Shown in pieces: positions 1 to 6,246 of a stretch of DNA of 7,869 nt. The DNA lies in contig JBNAWB010000172.1 of NCBI GenBank assembly GCA_049699975.1, forward strand, positions 1 to 7,869. Direction: 5' to 3'. The first letter of the stretch is position 1; every line of letters starts with the position of its first letter. A program made the translations under genes and the position numbers. Below the pieces are notes generated by a model. The model was not told the origin of the DNA. It ran no database searches and worked only from the letters and a program-made list of their open reading frames with translations. The DNA comes from CAZAGD01 sp049699975. GTDB taxonomy: Bacteria > Desulfobacterota > SM23-61.

Positions 1-53
1 TCTCTCCCTCCCGCCTGAAGTAGGTACGAATTTCAAAAGTGATCGACGGTCAG
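1..53 (+). repeat. Left copy of 53-bp perfect inverted repeat
   Basis: The first 53 bases are the exact reverse complement of the last 53 bases of the window, and identity stops abruptly after GGTCAG. The copies sit flush with both window edges, as expected when an assembly breaks at a dispersed repeat, so the full repeat probably continues outside. Read outward, the inner tip is CTGACCGTCGATCACTTTTG. The core holds a loose internal duplication, CGATCACTT and CGTACCTACTT, which faintly recalls the multiple terminal repeats of IS21-type elements. That assignment is weak. It could equally be an intergenic repeat or a promoter-upstream element. Confidence 0.9.
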
Positions 54-65
54 TTTGTTATTGTA

Positions 66-94
66 TTGACATTGGTGCCTATCTAAGATATTTT
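66..94 (+). promoter_or_regulatory. Putative sigma70 promoter for argH
   Basis: The -35 box TTGACA (66-71) is separated by 17 nt from TATTTT (89-94), which matches 4 of 6 bases of the -10 consensus. Transcription would start near 101, giving a leader of about 60 nt before argH. The -35 box lies 12 nt inside the end of the 53-bp repeat, the same offset as the promoter at the right end. This is a sequence match only; no alternative promoter as good was seen upstream of argH. Confidence 0.6.
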
Positions 95-118
95 TTAATC
101 GCTTTCTTTTATTTTTTT

Positions 119-146
119 AGTCCTGGGAGCGGAAAAAAGGACTTTT
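119..146 (+). other. Weak hairpin plus T-run in argH leader
   Basis: AGTCCT (119-124) is perfectly complementary to AGGACT (138-143), with a 13-nt loop, and the stem runs into TTTT (143-146). It lies between the predicted promoter and the argH ribosome binding site (AAAAGG, 149-154). The stem is only 6 bp and the T-run is short, so it could be a weak attenuator or simply chance. No leader peptide or known riboswitch fold was recognised. Confidence 0.2.
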
Positions 147-162
147 CTAAAAGGTTTAAATT

Positions 163-1665
163 ATGAAGACCGAGAAACTGTGGGGCAAAAGATTTTCTAA
201 ACTTCCGTCGCCCTTAGCTGAAGCGTTCACCTCGGGCAGGGATGTGCGGGGAATCCCTCCGGCCGACGAACGCCTCATTCCTTACGATCTTTGGGGAAGC
301 AGGGCGCACGTAGTCATGCTTAATCAGCAAAAAATACTTAGCCGCCAAGAAGCACGCACTCTTATTCGCGGCCTCAAAGAAATCGAAAGCGCGTGGAAGA
401 AGGGACAATTCTCTCTTGATCCGCGTAAAGAAGATGTCCATAGCAATATGGAAAGCTGGCTTATAGAAAAATATGGGATAGAGATTGGAGGTAAACTACA
501 TACCGCCCGGAGTCGAAATGATCAGGTAGCTCTGGATATGCGCCTTTATTTGCGCGATGCGGTTATTGGTTTTGTAAAAGAGATTCTTTCTCTCCTCCAG
601 CTTCTTATTACCCAAGCCAATAAGCATAAAACTCTTCCTTTTCCCGGATACACGCATCATCAGCCTGCGCAGGTTACCAGTTTAGGGCAAATTTGGTTGG
701 CCTTTGCCGAGTCCTTGGCCCGGGACCTGGCGCGCTGCCAAGAGTGGTATGAACGATTCAATGAAAATCCTTTGGGTTCCATGACCGGTTATGGCACCTC
801 CTTTCCCATCGATCGTACCTTAACTTCTAAACTCCTCGGCTTTAAGGCCCCTACGCCTAACGCTCTGGAGGCCATCCAAAATCGCTGGGAGATGGAAGCT
901 GAATTGGCTTTTATCATTAATTCCCTGATGAACCATAGCAGTTCCTTAGCCCAGACGATCATTATTTTTAGCACCGGCGAATTCGGGTTATTCCGGCTTG
1001 ATGAAGCTTATTGTTCTGGAAGTTCGATGATGCCCCAAAAGCGTAACCCAGACCCTTTGGAGATAATCAAGGCCAAGTCAGCTTTAGCGCAGGGGAAACT
1101 GCTCAGCCTTTTGGCTATAGGACGCGCGCAATTTCTCGGTTACAACCGCGATACCCAATGGACCAAATATTTAATTATGGATTTAATCGATGAGTGCCTT
1201 AATGTTCCGGCCATCCTTAAGGAAATTGTAGCTACGCTTAAATTGGAGGAAGAAAAAATTTCTTTGCTCACCCAGAAAGGATTTATCACTGCTCCAGACT
1301 TATTAGAAGCTATAGTCCATAAAGAAAAGATTCCTTTTCGCTTGGCTAAAACTCTGCTGGAGAAAGCGATTAGGTATGCGGAAGCCGAAGGGGCAGAGCA
1401 AGTGACCTATGCCTCTTTAAAAAAAGCATTTCAAGAAGAGGGTCAACATCTCTCCTTTGACGTTGATCTTTGGCAAAATTTCCAGGACGCCCATTTTATC
1501 ATTTCCCAAAGGAAAGCCATCGGCGGTACATCCCTTTCCGCCTTAGAAAAGAACCTTGCCCACCTCCGTCAAAACGTGCAGAGATGTACCGCCTGGCTTA
1601 AAAATAAAGAAAGGGAAATCGCTGCTGCTCAAAATCTTTTACAAAAAATGGAAGCCAAAATATAA
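163..1665 (+). CDS. argH: Argininosuccinate lyase (divergent ArgH)
   Basis: This enzyme would cleave argininosuccinate to arginine and fumarate, the last step of cytoplasmic arginine synthesis, as a homotetramer of the fumarase/aspartase superfamily. Visible motifs are an N-terminal LWGKRF (6-11, the family WGGRF), EDVHSNMES (90-98), TARSRNDQVA (114-123, the substrate loop), GYTHHQPAQ (162-170, with the general-acid histidine H165), PLGSMTGYGTSFPID (203-217), the superfamily signature GSSMMPQKRNP (286-296) with the loop serines, and GYNRDTQWTK (326-335), which keeps Y327, Q332 and K335. At 500 aa it is longer than the usual 455-470, with the excess mostly C-terminal. The GYGTSFPID and GYNRDTQWTK variants mark a divergent subgroup, yet the catalytic residues are all present. 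The ATG is preceded by AAAAGG at 149-154 with an 8-nt spacer. No other arg gene lies nearby, so arginine synthesis is inferred from family membership. Confidence 0.9.
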   Translation: MKTEKLWGKRFSKLPSPLAEAFTSGRDVRGIPPADERLIPYDLWGSRAHVVMLNQQKILSRQEARTLIRGLKEIESAWKKGQFSLDPRKEDVHSNMESWLIEKYGIEIGGKLHTARSRNDQVALDMRLYLRDAVIGFVKEILSLLQLLITQANKHKTLPFPGYTHHQPAQVTSLGQIWLAFAESLARDLARCQEWYERFNENPLGSMTGYGTSFPIDRTLTSKLLGFKAPTPNALEAIQNRWEMEAELAFIINSLMNHSSSLAQTIIIFSTGEFGLFRLDEAYCSGSSMMPQKRNPDPLEIIKAKSALAQGKLLSLLAIGRAQFLGYNRDTQWTKYLIMDLIDECLNVPAILKEIVATLKLEEEKISLLTQKGFITAPDLLEAIVHKEKIPFRLAKTLLEKAIRYAEAEGAEQVTYASLKKAFQEEGQHLSFDVDLWQNFQDAHFIISQRKAIGGTSLSALEKNLAHLRQNVQRCTAWLKNKEREIAAAQNLLQKMEAKI

Positions 1666-1689
1666 CCCTCGTCTAATTACCTTCAAAAA

Positions 1690-2385
1690 TCAACTTCTCT
1701 TAGGCACCCAAATTCCTTTCTTGAATAAGATAATGGACAAAATTGCCAGGCCAAACACCATTATCGGGATAAGAGTCCAGGTGGGCAAGCCAGACCACAT
1801 GACTAAAGGAATGCCCACGATTATTGTAACCACTGCGTATTGTGGGGCGCGGAGAGTAAATTGCCCAAAAATAGCTCCCCAGAGGCAAGGTAAAAGAAAG
1901 TCAAATGCCCCGGTTACGCTTTTGGGCAAATGTTCAATAACTACGGTAACAATTATGGCGGCCGCCAAAGTGGCTATAGTAAGCGCCCATTGGGAGGCCA
2001 CTATGCCAATGGCCCCGATAATTTCGCCTTCGGGAGAACCCTCGCGCACCCCGGCAACTTCTTGAGAAACCGCGGAGACGGGCAAGCGCATGTTCGAAAT
2101 ATTCCCTGCCAAAAAAGAAATGTATGTGCCCGCAATTCCTAAGATGAGAAAATAAGAAACGGGTTCAATAAACCAATAAGGCCCAGCAATGGCCGCCACG
2201 GATAGAAAAGCTTTCCCAATAGTTCCCCATCCCGGCCAAACATCAAAAGCCACGAGGAGGTATAGGGCCGGCAAGAAAATAATGACCGCCTGAATCAAAC
2301 TAAGAATTAAACCCGCTCTATGTACTTTAGGCCCATATTCATTTTTTATAATCGCTTCTTTTTCTGCAAAAGGAAGCGGACTCAT
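1690..2385 (-). CDS. Multi-pass membrane protein, partner of DUF5058 protein
   Basis: A hydrophobic 231-aa protein with about six membrane segments, roughly at residues 24-47, 56-73, 75-93, 122-150, 160-192 (probably two short passes) and 203-221. A conserved-looking loop, AGNISNMRLPVSAVSQEV (93-110), is followed by an acidic turn at 111-121. I recall similar proteins being annotated loosely as small-conductance mechanosensitive channel and found beside DUF5058 genes; the label is not supported by an MscS beta domain here. It is the last gene of the M20D-DUF5058 run, 51 nt after the DUF5058 stop if it starts at 2385. Substrate and direction of transport are unknown. The start is doubtful: the strong GGAGG (2420-2424) lies 34 nt upstream of this ATG but 7 nt from an in-frame ATA at 2410-2412, which would add nine residues (MEKREKYHG). 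Confidence 0.75.
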   Translation of the reverse strand: MSPLPFAEKEAIIKNEYGPKVHRAGLILSLIQAVIIFLPALYLLVAFDVWPGWGTIGKAFLSVAAIAGPYWFIEPVSYFLILGIAGTYISFLAGNISNMRLPVSAVSQEVAGVREGSPEGEIIGAIGIVASQWALTIATLAAAIIVTVVIEHLPKSVTGAFDFLLPCLWGAIFGQFTLRAPQYAVVTIIVGIPLVMWSGLPTWTLIPIMVFGLAILSIILFKKGIWVPKRS

Positions 2386-2409
2386 GCCATGATATTTTTC
2401 TCTCTTTTC

Positions 2410-2424
2410 TATCTATGCACCTCC
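2410..2424 (-). promoter_or_regulatory. GGAGG ribosome binding site placed for an in-frame ATA start
   Basis: On the minus strand, AAAGGAGG ends at 2420, seven bases before the codon ATA (2412-2410). ATA is in frame with the membrane gene, and the codon just before it (2415-2413) is an in-frame TAG stop. No ATG, GTG or TTG in frame lies between that stop and the ATG at 2385, which itself has no close ribosome binding site. The other-frame ATG at 2390 meets a stop after two codons. Either ATA is the true start, an ATG was lost by mutation or sequencing error, or translation is poorly initiated at 2385. Confidence 0.5.
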
Positions 2425-2436
2425 TTTATCCCTGCG

Positions 2437-3177
2437 TTACTTTCCTATGCTTAGTCTGACCATTTGGGAGATAGCCATGCCCACAATGATGGCAATTAAA
2501 ATAAAATATTCCTTCATAATGGGCTTCTTCAGCTTATCAGACCAGATCAACCAACCAATTCCTACTAAGAAGGCTACGAGCATACCGATAAAAGGAGGCC
2601 AATAGCCTTTATCGATTAAAGGCTTTATGCTATCGGAGATGAGCAGACGTCCGAAGGCAGCCAGCATGATTGCCGCTGAAATAATGGCCATTTGGGTCGG
2701 ATTACCTTGGCCCATAAAATCCTTCAATTTGGGTAAATAGCGAGTAAAAACGCCGCCGATGAGTACCCAAGCTACTGAACCTGTAGCCATAGCCCAAAGA
2801 ATCGTGGCCAAGCCGATAGAGTTCATTCCTTCTCGAGTAAGCTTTACGCCCGCGGCTTCAGCCCCAGCCCGGGAAGCGATCAATTCAAACATTATTGATC
2901 CCACTCCGGCCGATTCCCGGATAAAAGCCACCGCACCTCCCAAGGCTATGACTAAAACAGTCATGCCGACAAAAATGCCCATACAAGGGCCGATGGAAGT
3001 AATCAGGGCTGCTTTTAAGCCTTCCCGCATTGCTTCGGCCTTTAAACCCATTTGCAAACCATACTTGCGCGCATGTCGGTAGATAATCAAAGTTAAGAGG
3101 AGAGCATTCCCGGCCGTAAGCGCGCCAATAAACCACATCCCAAAGCCTGTGGCTTGTTTGAGCCATTCAGCTTCCAT
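2437..3177 (-). CDS. DUF5058 family membrane protein
   Basis: The protein is 246 aa, a usual length for this family of uncharacterised inner-membrane proteins. It has a periplasm-first layout with likely membrane segments near 12-33, 56-84, 120-144, 162-180, 194-211 and 223-240. Family-like features include YRHARKYGLQMGLKAEAMRE (33-52, a cytoplasmic basic helix), the small-residue helix start ITSIGPCMGIFVG (59-71), ALGGAVAFIRESAGVGSIMF (78-97) and TRYLPKL (145-151). The ATG has a GGAGG at 3186-3190 with an 8-nt spacer. It lies 46 nt after the M20D stop, and the next gene is another small membrane protein, so the three are probably co-transcribed. The neighbourhood suggests transport or export of an M20D substrate or product, but no biochemical role is established. 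The DUF5058 assignment is from memory of the family's sequence pattern. Confidence 0.8.
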   Translation of the reverse strand: MEAEWLKQATGFGMWFIGALTAGNALLLTLIIYRHARKYGLQMGLKAEAMREGLKAALITSIGPCMGIFVGMTVLVIALGGAVAFIRESAGVGSIMFELIASRAGAEAAGVKLTREGMNSIGLATILWAMATGSVAWVLIGGVFTRYLPKLKDFMGQGNPTQMAIISAAIMLAAFGRLLISDSIKPLIDKGYWPPFIGMLVAFLVGIGWLIWSDKLKKPIMKEYFILIAIIVGMAISQMVRLSIGK

Positions 3178-3223
3178 CTTCCTTACCTCCTTTCTTTTTT
3201 ATTTTCCGAGACCTTTGCAAATT

Positions 3224-4411
3224 TCATTCTCTTTTTTGCAAATACTCCAAAGCTATGGCTATATGTAGAGCGGTCCCTAAAGGAAGAACATCTTCATCCA
3301 ATTCAAATTTGGGATGGTGTTGCGGATAAACAATCCCTTTTTCTTTATTGCCTACCCCTAAAAAGACAAAGGTGCCAGGAATCTTTTGGAGATAATAAGA
3401 AAAGTCTTCTGAGCCCATCAATGGCTTCATTTCAATAACCTTGTCTTTTCCTAAAAGTTTGCGAGCAACTTCCACCACGAAGGAGGTCATCTTTTCTTCA
3501 TTAATTAGCGCTGGAAATTTACTCAGCAGATTAAATTCATAAGTCCCGCGCATGCCGGAAACAACGCCGTTCAAGATTTCTTTTATCCTCTGGGGAAGAT
3601 AGGTGCGCATTTCCGGTTGGTGAGAACGAATCGTCCCCCCAAAAGTTACCGCATCAGGAATGACGTTGTAAGCTCCTTTCCCCGCCTCCATTTTGCATAT
3701 GCTAATGACCGCGCTTTCTAAGGGATCTACCTCTCTACTTACAATAGTTTGCAATGCGGTTATTGCCTGAGCTGCTATGGCAATTGGATCAATGGCTAAG
3801 TGCGGCAACCCTCCATGGCCACCTTTCCCAGTTATTTTCACATCAAAAAAATCACCAGCAGCCAACAAAGGGCCGGCTTTGTAACCTAAAATACCTCCTG
3901 GCAAAGAAGAATAGACATGAATAGCGAAAATAGCATCTACGCCTTCCAGGGCCCCTTCTTCGACCATAGGCCGCGCTCCATCCCCAGTCTCTTCAGCCGG
4001 CTGAAAAAGGAAAACTATATTTCCCGGGATGGTATCTTTCATTTGGACCAACAGCTTGGCTGCCCCTAAGAGCATGGCCGCATGAGCATCATGACCGCAG
4101 GCATGCATAACTCCGGGATTCCTTGATTTATAGGAGACCTCGGTTTCTTCCTGGAGGGGCAGGGCATCTATGTCGGCACGCAGGGCAAAAGTCTGGCCTG
4201 GTTTTCCTCCCTTTAAAATGGCTCTGACACCAGTGCCGTTGACCATCATTTTAGTCTCTAAACCCAACTCTTCTAATATCTCCCTTATTCTTTTGGCCGT
4301 TTCAAATTCCTTCAAGGCTATTTCCGGACGTTCATGAAAATATCTCCGCCACTCAACAATTGTGGCCTGTAATCCCCGGGCTTTCTCCAAGATAGATGCA
4401 TATTTGCTCAT
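3224..4411 (-). CDS. M20D family metallo-amidohydrolase
   Basis: A 395-aa zinc or manganese amidohydrolase of the hippurate / IAA-amino acid / N-acyl-L-amino acid hydrolase group. It cleaves amide bonds of N-acyl amino acids or related conjugates, with no signal peptide and hence a cytoplasmic location. Metal-centre motifs are in order: RADIDALP (78-85), HACGHDAH (103-110, ligands C105 and H107), PAEE (138-141, catalytic E140 and ligand E141), IHVYSSLPGG (164-173, H165), GKGGHGGLPH (195-204, dimerisation lid domain), MGSEDFSYY (332-340) and QHHPKF (364-369, H365). All expected ligands are present and the length is normal. AAGGAGG at 4419-4425 sits 7 nt before the ATG. It heads the run with the DUF5058 and 231-aa membrane genes, which suggests it processes what they carry. 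The exact substrate cannot be read from the sequence. Confidence 0.92.
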   Translation of the reverse strand: MSKYASILEKARGLQATIVEWRRYFHERPEIALKEFETAKRIREILEELGLETKMMVNGTGVRAILKGGKPGQTFALRADIDALPLQEETEVSYKSRNPGVMHACGHDAHAAMLLGAAKLLVQMKDTIPGNIVFLFQPAEETGDGARPMVEEGALEGVDAIFAIHVYSSLPGGILGYKAGPLLAAGDFFDVKITGKGGHGGLPHLAIDPIAIAAQAITALQTIVSREVDPLESAVISICKMEAGKGAYNVIPDAVTFGGTIRSHQPEMRTYLPQRIKEILNGVVSGMRGTYEFNLLSKFPALINEEKMTSFVVEVARKLLGKDKVIEMKPLMGSEDFSYYLQKIPGTFVFLGVGNKEKGIVYPQHHPKFELDEDVLPLGTALHIAIALEYLQKRE

Positions 4412-4684
4412 GGTTCTTCCTCCTTAAAAAATTTAATTTATTGGCTAATCCAACCCTTCCTTGAAACTGGATCACAGCCCCTTTTTAGTCATGGCGAGTG
4501 ACCCCGCACTTGATGCGGAGAGCGTGGGTCGCATCGACCTGCGCTCTCCTGCTATGTCTCCCATGGCCGCTTGGTGTGACAAAAAGTAATCTCCCTCTCC
4601 CTGATCACCCTGATGGCGCTCTTAGGAATTTGCTGGGTAGTTCTTTTCGCAAGATTTTTTAGTAATAATCTCGGCTAAAATACT
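4412..4684. other. 273-nt intergenic gap between ligase and M20D genes
   Basis: Apart from the repeat element at 4481-4586 and the M20D ribosome binding site (4419-4425), this gap shows nothing coding. No convincing promoter was found for the minus-strand M20D operon: the best A/T-rich stretch, near 4426-4440, lacks a well-placed -35 box. No strong terminator follows the ligase stop; the short AGATT/AATCT pairing around 4653-4672 is too weak. Whether M20D shares the ligase transcript therefore stays open. Confidence 0.5.
4481..4586. repeat. MITE/REP-like element with internal 15-bp hairpin
   Basis: The element is bounded by CTTTTTAGTCA (4481-4491) and TGACAAAAAG (4577-4586), which are inverted copies apart from one extra A. 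Inside, 4517-4531 (GGAGAGCGTGGGTCG) pairs with 4535-4549 (CGACCTGCGCTCTCC) over 15 bp, with two adjacent G-T wobbles and a 3-nt loop. A competing small hairpin, CCGCA (4504-4508) with TGCGG (4514-4518), overlaps it. The edge GTCATGGCGAG and the TTGATGCGG core resemble widely dispersed intergenic repeats of the GTCATTGCGAG type known in many bacterial genomes. No target-site duplication is evident. There is no T-run after the hairpin on either strand, so it is not a classical terminator, but it may stabilise or process the operon mRNA. Confidence 0.55.
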
Positions 4685-6199
4685 TCAGGCTTGGCCATAC
4701 AGCTCTTTGACTTTTTCTCGGTCAATGCTGCCATCTTCGGTCTTGGGTAAGGTAGAAACGAATTCTACGTATTTGGGCTTCTTGTAACGGGCAATCCGGT
4801 TGGCTACAAAATCGATTAATTCTTGTTTGCTTAAAGTACTGCCTGGCTTTAATACACATACAGCTTTAATGGCTTCTCCCCATTCCAAGTCTCGAACTCC
4901 AATTACGGAAACTTCCAGCACGTGCGGATTTTCCAGAATAACTTTCTCTACTTCGGCTGGATATACATTCTCTCCCCCTGGTTTAATAAGTTCCTTTTCC
5001 GCTTTTCTTTTTACATACCAAAGGTAACCTTGTTCATCGAGTCGGCCAATGTCTCCAGTATGATGCCATCCTTCTCGAAAAGTATAGCGGTTATCCTCTT
5101 CTAAATTCCAATAGCCTAAAAAAACCAACGGTCCACGCACGCAAATTTCTCCTGGTTGACCAACCGGTACTTCGCGATCATAGTCATCAACTAATTTTAT
5201 TTTGGCCAGGGGGCCTTCTTTTCCGGCTGATCTGGGTTTCTCCGAGTAAGCACAGGCCGTAACCATTCCTGAGGTCTCGGTCTGCCCAAAACCGATCCAA
5301 AACTCAGCCGGAGCTTTCTGTTTCAATTTAGCTATGTTCTCTGGATGATCGATTCCGGAAACATGCTTTAAAGAAGAAATATCATAATTTTTTCCCTCCA
5401 TTTTTTCCAAAAGCATATTCAGCATGGGCGGGAATTCCCCAATAATGGTAATTTTTTCCTTCTCGATGAGCTGTAAAGCGAGTTCTGGATCAAATCTGGT
5501 CATGATCACATTTTTTCCTGCGGCATGCATAACCGAAAAAGATAAAGCTAAATCAGCGATATGAAAAAGCGGCAAAAGATGGAGATAAGCATCGTATTCG
5601 CGCAGGCCCATAACTGCTATATGTTGCATATTAGTGGCAATTATATTTCCTTGGGACAAAGTAGCCCCGCGAGGTTTACCAGCCACAGCCGCAGTGTGGA
5701 TAATCAAGTAAGGATCATCATCTGAAACATCGGCTTCTTTAATTTCTCCCTCTTCTTCTAAAAGGGAGGCGAAGGGGAGCATTCCCGATTCTTCACCTTT
5801 CAAACAGAACATCTGTTCCATAAAAGGGAGTTTTCTTTTAAATTCTTGCGCGAGGCTTCCATATTCTTTGCCAAAAAAGAAATAACGAGGTTGGGCATCA
5901 GTGAGAATATATTCTATCTCTGGAGGGGTGAGGCGCCAGTTAATGGGGAGCATTATGCCCCCTAATTTGGCCGCTGCTCCGTAGAGAAGCACATACTCAT
6001 AGCAATTCTGAGAGAGAACCCCTAGGCGGTCCCCCTTTTTAAATCCTAATTTGCTCAGTCCATAAGCTAGGCAGTCAACTCCTTTTCCAAATTCGGCAAA
6101 GGAATATCTTCTATTCTCATAAATCCAGGCTTCTTTTTGCGGATAAAGACGGACATTACGGGCAATAACATCATAAACAGTAAAATCTCTTAACCCCAT
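4685..6199 (-). CDS. AMP-dependent acyl-CoA synthetase-like protein with atypical motifs
   Basis: A 504-aa member of the ANL adenylating superfamily, which joins a carboxylic acid to CoA through an acyl-adenylate. Recognisable are the N-terminal domain with PINWRLTPPEIEYIL (85-99), the A3 phosphate loop as HTAAVAGKPRG (168-178) instead of the usual TSGTTGKPKG, PLFHIA (210-215), A5 GFGQTE (303-308), A7 HTGDIG (380-385), and the hinge/A8 region with R398 and KPGGENVYPAEVE (406-418). At A10, LPKTEDGSIDREK (484-496), the lysine that normally follows the glycine is a serine (S491). Length is normal and the reading frame intact, so it is not an obvious pseudogene. AAGGAGG (6206-6212) sits 6 nt from the ATG. 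It follows the lipoprotein gene after 47 nt and probably shares its transcript. The substrate is unknown: fatty, aromatic or dicarboxylic acids are all possible, and a non-CoA role cannot be excluded. Confidence 0.85.
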   Translation of the reverse strand: MGLRDFTVYDVIARNVRLYPQKEAWIYENRRYSFAEFGKGVDCLAYGLSKLGFKKGDRLGVLSQNCYEYVLLYGAAAKLGGIMLPINWRLTPPEIEYILTDAQPRYFFFGKEYGSLAQEFKRKLPFMEQMFCLKGEESGMLPFASLLEEEGEIKEADVSDDDPYLIIHTAAVAGKPRGATLSQGNIIATNMQHIAVMGLREYDAYLHLLPLFHIADLALSFSVMHAAGKNVIMTRFDPELALQLIEKEKITIIGEFPPMLNMLLEKMEGKNYDISSLKHVSGIDHPENIAKLKQKAPAEFWIGFGQTETSGMVTACAYSEKPRSAGKEGPLAKIKLVDDYDREVPVGQPGEICVRGPLVFLGYWNLEEDNRYTFREGWHHTGDIGRLDEQGYLWYVKRKAEKELIKPGGENVYPAEVEKVILENPHVLEVSVIGVRDLEWGEAIKAVCVLKPGSTLSKQELIDFVANRIARYKKPKYVEFVSTLPKTEDGSIDREKVKELYGQA

Positions 6200-6246
6200 A
6201 TCCCCCCTCCTTCCATAAAATGTAAAATGCTCTGGCCTATGATAAT

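Noticed and set aside
789..974. Minus-strand 61-codon open frame in argH
   Set aside because: It is fully contained in argH opposite conserved residues and has no supporting signals.
1556..2065. Plus-strand 169-codon open frame
   Set aside because: It is antisense to the 231-aa membrane protein and overlaps the end of argH. Its translation is low-complexity and has no recognisable domain or ribosome binding site.
2759..3082. Plus-strand 107-codon open frame
   Set aside because: It lies antisense within the DUF5058 gene, whose codon pattern and strong ribosome binding site identify it as the real gene.
3154..3438. Plus-strand 94-codon open frame spanning the DUF5058/M20D junction
   Set aside because: It runs antisense over the conserved M20D C-terminus, including the metal-ligand region, and has no initiation signal.
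4517..4549. Intrinsic terminator between ligase and M20D genes
   Set aside because: The 15-bp stem is strong, but neither strand has a T-run directly after it, so it is recorded as part of a repeat element instead.
4604..4625. GATCAC occurrences at 4470-4475 and 4603-4608 as target-site duplications of the repeat element
   Set aside because: They are not adjacent to the element borders (11 nt or more away on either side that can be matched), so they are more likely chance.
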